The notes under the pieces are model-generated. The model searched no databases and was not told the origin of the DNA. It saw only the letters and a list, made by a program, of their open reading frames with translations. DNA of 64,000 nt from CAYXSX01 sp964467925 (GTDB lineage Bacteria; Pseudomonadota; Alphaproteobacteria; Micavibrionales; Micavibrionaceae). Positions 25,947 through 34,180 of this stretch are shown here, in pieces; the stretch's first letter is position 1; each line of letters opens with the position of its first letter. Location of the stretch: the NCBI GenBank assembly GCA_964467925.1, contig CAYXSX010000001.1, positions 434,001 through 498,000 on the forward strand, read 5' to 3'. Both the position numbers and the translations under genes were made by a program.

Positions 25947-27017
25947 ATGACCCTTTATAACAAGCTAAGCCCCCTGCTCTTTAAAATAGAGCCTGAAACC
26001 GCCCACGGCCTGACGATACGGGCTATGAAGCTGGGCGCGCTGCCCTGCCCCACTGCCCGCGCAACACCAAGCTTAGAGCAAACCATATGGGGCCTGAAAT
26101 TCCCCAACCCGGTCGGCCTGTCGGCGGGGTTCGATAAAAACGCCGAAGTGATCGGCCCCGCCTTTCGCCTCGGCTTCGGTTTTGTGGAGCCGGGCACAGT
26201 CACGCCCAGACCGCAAGCGGGCAACCCGCGCCCCCGTGTTTTCCGCGAACCTTTAAGCCAGTCCGTCATCAACCGCATGGGTTTTCCCAATCAGGGGGCG
26301 GGCGTCTTTAAAAGTAATATCGAGAAATTCCTTTCCCGAAAACCCCGCCCCTCCGGCGTTCTGGGCATCAATATCGGCATGAACAAGGGGCAGGAGGAGC
26401 CGGCCAAGGATTACCGTTTCCTGATCCGCCAGTTGGGGCCGTTTGCCGATTACCTGACAGTGAATATTTCATCGCCCAACACACCGGGTCTGCGCGATTT
26501 GCAAAAGCGGGAGTTTCTGCTGGAACTTATGGGCGCGATCAGGGAGGAGGCAAGCAAGGCCTGCGGCGAGGCGCCGCCGCCCATTCTGGTCAAGCTGGCC
26601 CCCGACCTTTCGGAAGCGCAGCAGGAGGAATTGGCCGCGGTGGCGTTAGAGGCAAAAATCGACGGCCTGATCCTGACCAACACAACACTGGCGCGGCCAG
26701 AGCATTTGCCCGAGGAATTCCGCAGCCAGCAAGGGGGCCTGAGCGGACGCCCCCTGACCGGAAAAAGCACCGATGTGCTGCGCAATTTCTACCGCCTGAC
26801 CAAGGGGCAAATCCCGCTCATCGGTGTGGGCGGCGTTTCCAGCGGCGCGGATGCCTACGCCAAAATCCGCGCGGGCGCCTCACTGGTGCAGCTTTATACC
26901 GCGCTTGTTTTTCAGGGGCCTGCTCTTGTGGGCGCTATTCTGGACGACCTTGAACACCTGCTCGTCAAAGACGGTTACACCCATATTTCACAGGCCATCG
27001 GCGCGGATCACAAATGA
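25947..27017 (+). CDS. pyrD: Dihydroorotate dehydrogenase, class 2 (quinone-linked)
   Basis: 356 residues from ATG 25947 (MTLYNKLSPLLFKIEPETAH), the typical class 2 N-terminal membrane-association helix; the longer open frame from 25806 overlaps the preceding gene. FMN-binding and catalytic motifs: LSAGFDKNAEVIGPAFRLGF, VNISSPNTPGLRDLQ (catalytic Ser), KLAPDLSE, TNTT, and GVGGVSSGADAYAKIRAGAS. It oxidises dihydroorotate to orotate in pyrimidine synthesis. The ATG of the next gene overlaps its stop (ATGA). Confidence 0.96.
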   Translation: MTLYNKLSPLLFKIEPETAHGLTIRAMKLGALPCPTARATPSLEQTIWGLKFPNPVGLSAGFDKNAEVIGPAFRLGFGFVEPGTVTPRPQAGNPRPRVFREPLSQSVINRMGFPNQGAGVFKSNIEKFLSRKPRPSGVLGINIGMNKGQEEPAKDYRFLIRQLGPFADYLTVNISSPNTPGLRDLQKREFLLELMGAIREEASKACGEAPPPILVKLAPDLSEAQQEELAAVALEAKIDGLILTNTTLARPEHLPEEFRSQQGGLSGRPLTGKSTDVLRNFYRLTKGQIPLIGVGGVSSGADAYAKIRAGASLVQLYTALVFQGPALVGAILDDLEHLLVKDGYTHISQAIGADHK

Positions 27018-27889
27018 ACCGCCACAACCCGCAATTCATTGCCGGCCTTCAGGAAATCGCTGAACGATACGATCATTTCATCATCGATATTTACGGCGTT
27101 CTGCATGACGGGATCGAGGCGTTTCCCGACACGCTGGAATGCCTCTCGCAATTAAAGGCAGCGGGTAAAGAAATCTGCCTGCTCTCCAACTCTCCGCGCC
27201 GCGCGCCGGGCACTGTGTTCCAGATGGAAAATTATTTCGGCATTCCGCGCGGCACTTACGATCATATCGTAACCTCGGGCGAAGCCACTTATAACGACCT
27301 CAAAACGCGTAAAGAGATACTGGGTGAGCGCTGCTGGTTCATCGGTAAATCGGTGATGGAGGAAGTTACCGACGGGCTGGGTTACACATTACTGGACGAT
27401 CCGGCGAATGCCGATTTCGTGCTCAATTCCATCCCCGAACTGGGCGACCGCGACCGTGCGAAACTCATGCGCGATCTTCAAACCGCCGCGGATAAAAATA
27501 TGCCGATGCTTTGCGCCAATCCCGATCTGGTGGTCAATATCGGCCCGCATCAATATGAATGCGCAGGCACCTTCGCCGCCCATTACGAGACGCTGGGCGG
27601 GGCCGTCACCTATCACGGCAAGCCGCATGCCCCCGTATATGAATGGGCGTGGGAATTACTGGGCCGTCCGCCAAAGGGAAAAATTCTAGCGATTGGCGAT
27701 TCCCTTCACACCGACATTGCCGGGGCAAACGGTTTCGGCATCGATTCCTGTTTCAATCTGGTGGGAATTCATTGGGAAGAAGTGCAGCTAGATCACTCCC
27801 CCGGCACGACCGATCTCGCCAAAATCCGGCACATCCTCGAAACGCAGGCCCATAGCCCGACCTATTCAATGGCCGGATTTAATTGGTAG
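27014..27889 (+). CDS. HAD-superfamily class IIA hydrolase (TIGR01459-like)
   Basis: 291 residues. HAD motif I as DIYGVLHDG, motif II LLSNSPRR and motif III/IV IAIGDSLHTDIAGANGFGID, with a class IIA cap between II and III (NagD-like). A subset of alphaproteobacterial HAD-IIA proteins has this same pattern; substrates are unknown and probably phosphorylated sugars or nucleotides. It overlaps pyrD by 4 bases, so it is probably co-translated. Confidence 0.85.
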   Translation: MNRHNPQFIAGLQEIAERYDHFIIDIYGVLHDGIEAFPDTLECLSQLKAAGKEICLLSNSPRRAPGTVFQMENYFGIPRGTYDHIVTSGEATYNDLKTRKEILGERCWFIGKSVMEEVTDGLGYTLLDDPANADFVLNSIPELGDRDRAKLMRDLQTAADKNMPMLCANPDLVVNIGPHQYECAGTFAAHYETLGGAVTYHGKPHAPVYEWAWELLGRPPKGKILAIGDSLHTDIAGANGFGIDSCFNLVGIHWEEVQLDHSPGTTDLAKIRHILETQAHSPTYSMAGFNW

Positions 27890-27898
27890 GCTCTTCCC

Positions 27899-27983
27899 GT
27901 CATCCCCGCCTTGTGCGGGAATCCGGAAATGATGAAACACCAACACAGACAAAGACCGGATACCCGCATGAAGCGGGTATGAC
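27899..27983. repeat. Dispersed palindromic repeat, family A, copy 3
   Basis: GTCATCCCCGCC...GCGGGAATCCGGAA at the left and CCGGATACCCGC...GCGGGTATGAC at the right. Same two-hairpin layout as the other family A copies, with a different core (ATCCGG). Confidence 0.8.
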
Positions 27984-28039
27984 AAACGGCGTGAATAAAC
28001 CCTCTGTGATCTCCGCGCTCTCTGTGCTAAAAAACCTGT

Positions 28040-29860
28040 ATGCGCAAAATTATCCTTATATTCATCACCCTTACGGCTATTGCCTTTCCGGCGCTGGCGC
28101 AAGATTCCGCCGTGCCCCGCCATGCTGTCGCCATGCACGGGGAGCCGAAATACGGCCCCGATTTCAAAAATTTGAGCTTCGCCAATCCAAACGCGCCCAA
28201 GGGCGGCACGCTGAAACAGCATGTCATCGGCACGTATGATTCCCTGAACCCCTTTATCGTCAAGGGTTCCCCCGCCGCCGGGATGACGTTTATGCGCTCC
28301 GGCCTTTTATATGAATCGCTGATGCAGAACTCATGGGACGAGCCTTTTACGCTTTACGGCGTGATTGCCGAAAGCATCGAATTGCCGGAAGACCGCAGCT
28401 GGGTGGCCTTTAACCTGCGCCCCGAAGCGAAATGGAGCGACGGAAAGCCGATCACCGCCGAAGACGTGATCTGGACGTTCAACACGCTGATGGAAAAGGG
28501 CACGCCGTTTTTCAAGGCGTACTGGCATGACGTTAAAGACGTCACCGCGACCTCTTCCTCCCGCGTCAAATTCACCTTCAATGTGAAAGGCAACCTCGAA
28601 CTTCCCTTGATCATTGCGGAAATGAGCATCCTGCCCAAACATTACTGGAACGCGGAGGGGCGCGAGTTTGGGGAAACCACGCTTGAACCGCCGCTGGGAA
28701 GCGGACCGTATAAAATCGCGGATGTGCAGCCCGGTCGCTCCATCACCTATAGCCGCGATCCAAACTGGTGGGGTAAAAATCTGGCGTTCTTCAAGGGCAT
28801 GAACAATTTCGATCATTTGACTTACGATTATTACCGCGATGACAACGTCGCGCTCGAGGCGTTCTTTGCCGGAGAATATGACGTGCGCATGGAAAACACC
28901 GCAAAGATGTGGGAACAGGGTTACGACGCCCCGGCTGTAAAAGACGGTCGCATCATCAAGGAAGAAATCGAAAACGGTCGCCCCGCGGGAATGCAGGCCT
29001 TTGTTTACAATATCCGCAAGCCCGTCTTCGCCGACCCTAAACTCCGCGAGGCTCTTTCTTACGCGTTTGATTTCGAATGGTCGAACAAGCAATTCGCCTT
29101 CGGTTCCTATACCCGCACCGACAGCTATTTTGAGAACTCCGAACTCGCCTCGGAAGGTTTGCCCACCGGGCGCGAGCTGGAAATCCTTGAAAAATTTCGC
29201 GGCAAAATTCCGGAGGAAGTGTTCACAAAAACCTACGCCCCGCCAAAGACCGACGGTTCGGGCAACGCACGCAAAAACCTTCGCATCGCCGCGCAGCTTT
29301 TAGACGAGGCCGGATACAAGCTTGGCGATGATGGCGTGCGCTCCAAAGACGGTGTGCGTCTGGAATTCGAAATTATCGATGCCAATCCGCAATTCGAACG
29401 ATGGGTTCTGCCCTTCCTCAAGAATCTGGAGCGCATCGGCGTGAAGGCGAATTTCCGCGCCGTTGATTCCGCGCAATACCAGAACCGCATCAACAGTTAC
29501 GATTTTGACATGACCATCGGCGGCTTCGGCCAGTCGGAATCGCCGGGCAACGAGCAACGTGATTTCTGGGGTTCTGATAAGGCAGACCTTCCCGGCTCCC
29601 GCAACATCATCGGCATCAAAGACCCCGTGATTGACGAACTTATCGATATGATCATTCAAGCGCCTAGCCGTGAGGAACTGGTAGTGCGCACACGCGCGCT
29701 CGACCGTATTTTGCTCTGGCGGCACTACGTCATTCCCATGTGGCATTACCCGAAATGGCGTATCGCTTATAGCAGCAAGCTCGCGCGGCCCAAAACCCTC
29801 TCCCCCATCAGCCCGATGATCAGCCAGACATGGTGGATGAAAAAGGAACCCGCGCAATGA
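28040..29860 (+). CDS. yejA: Peptide ABC transporter substrate-binding protein (YejA-like)
   Basis: 606 residues. Signal peptide MRKIILIFITLTAIAFPALA with cleavage after ALA-Q. Family 5 extracellular solute-binding protein: FANPNAPKGGTLKQHVIGTY, DSLNPFIVKG, LRPEAKWSDGKPITAEDVIW, and ARNWWG-type YSRDPNWWGKNLAF. It is the periplasmic receptor of the YejABEF importer (microcin C/peptides in Escherichia coli; peptide stress resistance in Brucella). Permease and ATPase genes lie at 31.4, 34.2 and 50.2 kb, rather than adjacent. Its stop overlaps the kdsB start. Confidence 0.9.
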   Translation: MRKIILIFITLTAIAFPALAQDSAVPRHAVAMHGEPKYGPDFKNLSFANPNAPKGGTLKQHVIGTYDSLNPFIVKGSPAAGMTFMRSGLLYESLMQNSWDEPFTLYGVIAESIELPEDRSWVAFNLRPEAKWSDGKPITAEDVIWTFNTLMEKGTPFFKAYWHDVKDVTATSSSRVKFTFNVKGNLELPLIIAEMSILPKHYWNAEGREFGETTLEPPLGSGPYKIADVQPGRSITYSRDPNWWGKNLAFFKGMNNFDHLTYDYYRDDNVALEAFFAGEYDVRMENTAKMWEQGYDAPAVKDGRIIKEEIENGRPAGMQAFVYNIRKPVFADPKLREALSYAFDFEWSNKQFAFGSYTRTDSYFENSELASEGLPTGRELEILEKFRGKIPEEVFTKTYAPPKTDGSGNARKNLRIAAQLLDEAGYKLGDDGVRSKDGVRLEFEIIDANPQFERWVLPFLKNLERIGVKANFRAVDSAQYQNRINSYDFDMTIGGFGQSESPGNEQRDFWGSDKADLPGSRNIIGIKDPVIDELIDMIIQAPSREELVVRTRALDRILLWRHYVIPMWHYPKWRIAYSSKLARPKTLSPISPMISQTWWMKKEPAQ

Positions 29861-30639
29861 AGATAGCAATCGGTATCCCCGCCCGTTACGGTTCGACAAG
29901 ATTTCCGGGCAAACCGCTGGCCGTGATCGGCGGCAAGACGATGCTTTCCCGCGTGGTTGAGCTCGCAAAATCCGCAGGCCGCGATATCGATGTTTTCGTG
30001 ACCACGGATGATGAGCGTATCGCGGATCACGCCAAAGAAATCGGCGCGGAATGTATCATGACACCCGAAAGCTGCGCCACGGGTTCAGACCGCGTTCTGG
30101 CCGCGCTCAAGCAACACAGCGAAATGCCGGATCACGTGATTAATCTGCAGGGTGACGCCCCCTTCACCCCGCCACAAGTTCTGACCGCGCTGATTGACGC
30201 CATCAAAACGGACGAACCCGAAGTCGTCACCCCCGTTCACCGTCTGAGCTGGGATGATCTGGATCGCCTGCGGGAAAGCAAAAAAGAAACGCCCTTCAGC
30301 GGCACCTGCGCGGTAATAAACGCGGCGGACAACGCGCTCTGGTTTTCAAAAAACATCATCCCCGCGATCCGCAAGGAAGATAATTTGCGGGAAGGTGATA
30401 AATTTTCCCCCGTTTATCAGCATATGGGCGTTTACGGATACCGCACCGATATTCTTGAAAAATTTTGCGCTCTACCGCAGGGGCATTACGAGAAACTGGA
30501 GGGGCTGGAGCAACTCCGCCTCCTTGAAAACGGCATTACCATCCGCGCCGTGGAAATTGAAATCGAACAGGGACAAATACAATCCGGCATCGATACGCCG
30601 GAAGATCTAAAACGCGCTGAAAGATTTTTAAAAATTTGA
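29857..30639 (+). CDS. kdsB: 3-deoxy-manno-octulosonate cytidylyltransferase
   Basis: 260 residues from ATG 29857, which begins MKIAIGIPARYGSTRFPGKP, the nucleotide-binding signature of the family; the upstream in-frame start at 29830 is inside yejA. Further motifs: DERIADHAKEIGAE, TGSDRV, INLQGDAPF, and the HMGVYGYRTDIL segment. It activates KDO as CMP-KDO for lipopolysaccharide, showing a KDO-containing outer membrane. The 4-base overlap with yejA suggests co-translation. Confidence 0.95.
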   Translation: MKIAIGIPARYGSTRFPGKPLAVIGGKTMLSRVVELAKSAGRDIDVFVTTDDERIADHAKEIGAECIMTPESCATGSDRVLAALKQHSEMPDHVINLQGDAPFTPPQVLTALIDAIKTDEPEVVTPVHRLSWDDLDRLRESKKETPFSGTCAVINAADNALWFSKNIIPAIRKEDNLREGDKFSPVYQHMGVYGYRTDILEKFCALPQGHYEKLEGLEQLRLLENGITIRAVEIEIEQGQIQSGIDTPEDLKRAERFLKI

Positions 30640-30640
30640 G

Positions 30641-30786
30641 CCACAGATAAACGCAGATGGACGCAGATAAAAAATTAACCACGAAACGCACGAAAAAACA
30701 CGAAAGTTTATTTTCTTTTTTTCGTACCCTTCGTGAATTTCGTGGTTCAAAAAACAAAATCTGTGTTAATCCGTGTCCATCTGTGG
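30641..30786. repeat. Nested long inverted repeat
   Basis: Outer arms CCACAGATAAACGCAGATGG (30641 on) and ATCCGTGTCCATCTGTGG (to 30786) pair imperfectly. Inner arms AACCACGAAACGCACGAA (30677 on) and TTCGTGAATTTCGTGGTT (30730-30747) match at 16 of 18 positions. Fills the gap between kdsB and the phosphatase gene, and could fold as a cruciform or RNA hairpin. Confidence 0.85.
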
Positions 30787-30799
30787 TTTTTTGTTTCTC

Positions 30800-31417
30800 A
30801 TGACAACTCTTATCATCGCCCGTCACGGCAACACCTTTGGCCCTGATGACACCCCCACCCGCGTGGGATGCCATACCGACCTGCCGCTCGTGGAAAAGGG
30901 CATTGAACAGGCCAAAGCCATAGGCCGTTACCTAAAAGAAAACAGGATGATACCGGATGTTGTTTATGCGTCACACTTACAGCGCACCCAAACCACCGCG
31001 CAAATCGCAGTCAAAGAATCCGGCGTGACAAACCCCGTCTTTACCCTCGATATGTTTAACGAGATTGATTACGGCCCCGATGAAAATAAAACTGAAGAGG
31101 AAGTGATTGCCCGCATCGGCGCATACGCCATAAAAAAATGGGATGAGGAAGCCATCGTGCCGGATGGCTGGAAAGCTGACCCCAAAACAATCATTCACAA
31201 CTGGGAATTATTCGCCGAGCAAATCCGCGCCCATGACGATGATGAAACGGTTCTGGTTGTAACCTCCAACGGCATAGCCCGCTTCGCCCCGCATTTAACG
31301 GGCGATTTTGAAGGCTTCCGTGCAAATCACCCCCTAAAACTCTCCACCGGCGCTTTGGGAATTCTGAAATACGAAGATAATCGCTGGACTGTTCAAGGCT
31401 GGAATATTAAACCTTAA
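30800..31417 (+). CDS. Histidine phosphatase family protein (phosphoglycerate mutase-like)
   Basis: 205 residues from ATG 30800, which starts TLIIARHGNTF with the catalytic RHG motif; an upstream in-frame start at 30773 would lie inside the repeat. Other conserved parts are DLPLVEKGIEQAKAIGRYL, YASHLQRTQTTAQIA and a late TSNGIARF in the position of the second catalytic region (usually SHG). The substrate is unknown. It ends 2 bases before yejB. Confidence 0.85.
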   Translation: MTTLIIARHGNTFGPDDTPTRVGCHTDLPLVEKGIEQAKAIGRYLKENRMIPDVVYASHLQRTQTTAQIAVKESGVTNPVFTLDMFNEIDYGPDENKTEEEVIARIGAYAIKKWDEEAIVPDGWKADPKTIIHNWELFAEQIRAHDDDETVLVVTSNGIARFAPHLTGDFEGFRANHPLKLSTGALGILKYEDNRWTVQGWNIKP

Positions 31418-31419
31418 TC

Positions 31420-32520
31420 ATGACCGCCTATATCCTGAAACGTCTTGCGCTGATGATCCCCACCCTACTCGGCATTTTGCTGATCAGCTTTGTGATCGTG
31501 CAATTCGTGCCCGGCGGCCCGGTGGAGCGCATGATTGCCGAGCTTCAAGGCCACGGGAGCGATGCCACCTCGCGTTTTTCCGGCGGGGGCGGCGACATGG
31601 CAAGCGGGATGCCGCAATCTTCCGTCGGCGAGGGCAGCAAATACCGCGGCGCGCAGGGGCTGGACCCCGAGTTCATCAAGGATCTGGAGGCGCTTTACGG
31701 CTTCGACAAGCCCGCGCCGGAGCGTTTCTGGATCATGCTCAAAAATTATGTACGTTTCGATCTGGGCGAAAGCTATTACCGCGATGTGGGCGTGGGGCAA
31801 TTGGTGCTGGAAAAAATGCCGGTATCGATTTCGCTCGGCCTTTGGTCGACGCTGATTATCTATCTCATTTCCATCCCGCTCGGCATTAAAAAGGCCGTAC
31901 GCGACGGCTCCGCTTTCGATATCTGGACTTCCGCGGCCGTGTTTATCGGCTATGCCATCCCCTCTTTCATGTTTGCGATTTTGCTGATCGTCGTGTTCGC
32001 GGGCGGGCGGTATTTCGATCTTTTCCCCCTGCGCGGTCTGGTCAGCGATAGCTGGCAAGATATGAATTTTATCCAGCTTGCTCTTGATTACATGTGGCAC
32101 ATGGCCCTGCCTATCGCTGCGATGGTGATTTCGGGGTTTGCCTCCCTTACTCTGCTCACAAAAAACTCCTTCCTCGATGAAATCGGCAAGCAATACGTGC
32201 TCACCGCCCGCGCCAAGGGCCTGTCCGAAAACGAAGTGCTTTACGGCCATATCTTCCGCAACGCGATGCTGATTGTGATTGCGGGCTTTCCCGCCGCCTT
32301 CATCCATATTTTCTTTACCGGCTCGCTGCTGATTGAGGTCATTTTCTCCCTCGACGGCCTTGGCTTGCTGGGCTATGAAAGCGTGATCAACCGGGATTAT
32401 CCCGTCGTTCTCGGCACGCTTTATATCTACGCCCTGATCGGCCTTGTCATGACGCTGGTGCGCGATGTGGTTTACGTGCTTGTCGATCCGCGCATCGATT
32501 TCGAGGCGAGAGGCGCTTAA
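31420..32520 (+). CDS. yejB: Peptide ABC transporter permease YejB-like
   Basis: 366 residues with six predicted transmembrane helices. The first helix (LKRLALMIPTLLGILLISFV) is typical of DppB/OppB/YejB permeases; the periplasmic segment is enlarged with Gly/Ser. The EAA-type loop ARAKGLSENEVLYGHIFRNA contacts the ATPase. The end DPRIDFEARGA matches YejB. It is the inner-membrane permease of the YejABEF system. A 59-codon ORF overlaps its stop. Confidence 0.93.
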   Translation: MTAYILKRLALMIPTLLGILLISFVIVQFVPGGPVERMIAELQGHGSDATSRFSGGGGDMASGMPQSSVGEGSKYRGAQGLDPEFIKDLEALYGFDKPAPERFWIMLKNYVRFDLGESYYRDVGVGQLVLEKMPVSISLGLWSTLIIYLISIPLGIKKAVRDGSAFDIWTSAAVFIGYAIPSFMFAILLIVVFAGGRYFDLFPLRGLVSDSWQDMNFIQLALDYMWHMALPIAAMVISGFASLTLLTKNSFLDEIGKQYVLTARAKGLSENEVLYGHIFRNAMLIVIAGFPAAFIHIFFTGSLLIEVIFSLDGLGLLGYESVINRDYPVVLGTLYIYALIGLVMTLVRDVVYVLVDPRIDFEARGA

Positions 32521-32699
32521 TGCTTACACAAGACGAAATCGAACAAGTCAGAGCAGCGGCAAGAAACAGCTCTCAAGACGCCGATGATTTTGCAGCCTCT
32601 CTGACTTCCTATACCAAACGCCTGCAGAGTCAGCGTTTCGTGCCCCGCCCTGACGGCAACGTCATCCACCTTTTGCCCGCTTCTCTACAACCGAATTAA
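32520..32699 (+). CDS. Small unknown ORF coupled to yejB
   Basis: 59 residues. The ATG overlaps the yejB stop in a TAATG junction, a strong sign of translational coupling. The product is hydrophilic and helical at first (LTQDEIEQVRAAARNSSQD), with an Arg/Pro C-terminal half (SQRFVPRPDGNVIHLLP). No family recognised. A TTGACA promoter begins two bases after its stop. Confidence 0.55.
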   Translation: MLTQDEIEQVRAAARNSSQDADDFAASLTSYTKRLQSQRFVPRPDGNVIHLLPASLQPN

Positions 32700-32700
32700 A

Positions 32701-32729
32701 TTGACATAACTTACAACCGTCTCTATTCT
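32701..32729 (+). promoter_or_regulatory. Sigma-70-type promoter
   Basis: TTGACA (32701-32706), 17-base spacer, TATTCT (32724-32729), 31 bases before the ATG at 32761. Resembles the promoter at 15381 (shared TTGACATA start). Confidence 0.7.
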
Positions 32730-32760
32730 GTTGCCTGTTCAAAAAATTAAAGAGGGCAAC

Positions 32761-33495
32761 ATGACAAACAACCTGACCACCTACGGCTCTGCTCTGGTTG
32801 CAACGATACTGGCGGCAAATATCACTACAGGCGCCGCAGCCCAAATGGGCGACCTGCCGGATATTATCGATCACGATCCGCCATACAGAACGATCCCTGC
32901 CGATACTGTTCCCATTTTCCTTCTTGATCTTTTTGAGTGCGCCAGCCGGTCACTCGCAAACGTCTCATTGCCCGGAGGCCTGCACAATTCCTTTATCGCC
33001 ACATCAAATCAAAACCCCAACCGCCCGCGCGGATCAATTACAACCGGTGTTAGCCGAACCGCCTATATCAGGGATCCCGAGGGCTCGGACCTTGTTTTCA
33101 ATCAGGGCACCAAGCATGAAACACACATTAAAAACCGGCGTTTTCATGAAATATCAGTACAATGGATTATCATGCCCGAAGGAGGCGCTGTAATATTGGC
33201 GGCACAGCATGATGGCAGCTACACCAAGAACGACGGAACGGTAACTGTCGTTAAGGCGATTGAGACAATCGGTTACCAAGTTTTAGCAGAAAGCATCCAA
33301 GGGCTGGGTAGCGCTCAAAAAAAACCCCTCGACACCCCGCAAGGGGCATGGCTCGCCCATGCCACAGGTAAAGCTCAGGCCGATTTTACCGCCTGCATGA
33401 AACACGAGCCAATTAAAGCTGAAAAGAAGGAGGCACCCACAGCGCCAATCACATACGGCGAACCTCTAAGCCAATATGTTTATGTGCCGAAATAA
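32761..33495 (+). CDS. Unknown secreted protein with two cysteines
   Basis: 244 residues from ATG 32761, chosen because AGAGGGCAAC precedes it. N-terminal signal peptide (ALVATILAANITTGAAA then Q). The mature part has two cysteines, one near the start (LFECASRS) and one near the end (DFTACMKH), which could form a disulfide in the periplasm. The C-terminus is Lys/Pro/Glu-rich. No family recognised. Its own promoter precedes it. It lies between yejB and yejE, next to another secreted protein of similar layout. Confidence 0.65.
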   Translation: MTNNLTTYGSALVATILAANITTGAAAQMGDLPDIIDHDPPYRTIPADTVPIFLLDLFECASRSLANVSLPGGLHNSFIATSNQNPNRPRGSITTGVSRTAYIRDPEGSDLVFNQGTKHETHIKNRRFHEISVQWIIMPEGGAVILAAQHDGSYTKNDGTVTVVKAIETIGYQVLAESIQGLGSAQKKPLDTPQGAWLAHATGKAQADFTACMKHEPIKAEKKEAPTAPITYGEPLSQYVYVPK

Positions 33496-33519
33496 TTCAA
33501 ACAGAGGCGGCTAGAAAAC

Positions 33520-34122
33520 ATGAGCAGGCATTCGGCAAGATATTTTTCAGCAGCGGCGAGGGCCGCTTTTGCCGCTCTATATGTAGCCACGTTCCCGACA
33601 AATACCACAGCGCAGGAATGGCAACCAGACGCACAGCATCTGGATTGCACCGTCAAAGCCCTTTCTGTCGTCGACTTTACAAGCTTTGCGGCCTCTTCTT
33701 CCGCCGAAATATTTTTCGGGATGACAACGGACGGCGATATTACCGCCACGCATTCCGTCTCTAATGACTTCGGCGAAGAAGCAAGCGCGGTCATTACGTT
33801 TACAGCGGGCGAAATTTTGATCAAAGCCTCCCACCCCGGAAAGCCAAACTTTGAAAACGACGACTTCTGGGCGATGGAAATCATACGCTTGAAAAATGGC
33901 ATGCTTGCATATCAATGGGGAACTATGAAATCCGACCCGCCCAAAGGCCTGATCCACCGTAACCTTACCCAGCGCCGTTGGGCACTGGATACGGCAAGAA
34001 ATGTCGCGGACGGACTTAGAGCTTGCTTGGACCTGAGGGAAGAAACACAACCCCCTTCAAAGCCGCCTGTAAGAAAAGAAGAGCTGCTAGATAGAACGCC
34101 CCTTGAATTAGGACAAAGATAA
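33520..34122 (+). CDS. Unknown secreted protein with two cysteines
   Basis: 200 residues. Signal peptide with an Ala-rich core (AAARAAFAALYVATFPTNTTA then QEW). Two cysteines frame the mature domain (LDCTV near the start and LRACLDL near the end), as in the preceding gene, and the C-terminus is again Pro/Lys-rich. The two may be diverged paralogues. Predicted beta-rich middle. No family recognised. Separated from yejE by a hairpin. Confidence 0.6.
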   Translation: MSRHSARYFSAAARAAFAALYVATFPTNTTAQEWQPDAQHLDCTVKALSVVDFTSFAASSSAEIFFGMTTDGDITATHSVSNDFGEEASAVITFTAGEILIKASHPGKPNFENDDFWAMEIIRLKNGMLAYQWGTMKSDPPKGLIHRNLTQRRWALDTARNVADGLRACLDLREETQPPSKPPVRKEELLDRTPLELGQR

Positions 34123-34140
34123 TAAATTTTCTAAAAAATC

Positions 34141-34179
34141 GGGCGTGCGTTTGTAATTTTACCGTTATAAACTACGCCC
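34141..34179 (+). promoter_or_regulatory. Stem-loop directly abutting the yejE start codon
   Basis: GGGCGT (34141-34146) pairs with ACGCCC (34174-34179), and GTTTGTAA (34149-34156) pairs with TTATAAAC (34165-34172). The stem ends one base before the ATG at 34181, in the place of the ribosome-binding site, and no Shine-Dalgarno is visible. It may act as a translational control or terminator. Confidence 0.55.
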
Positions 34180-34180
34180 C

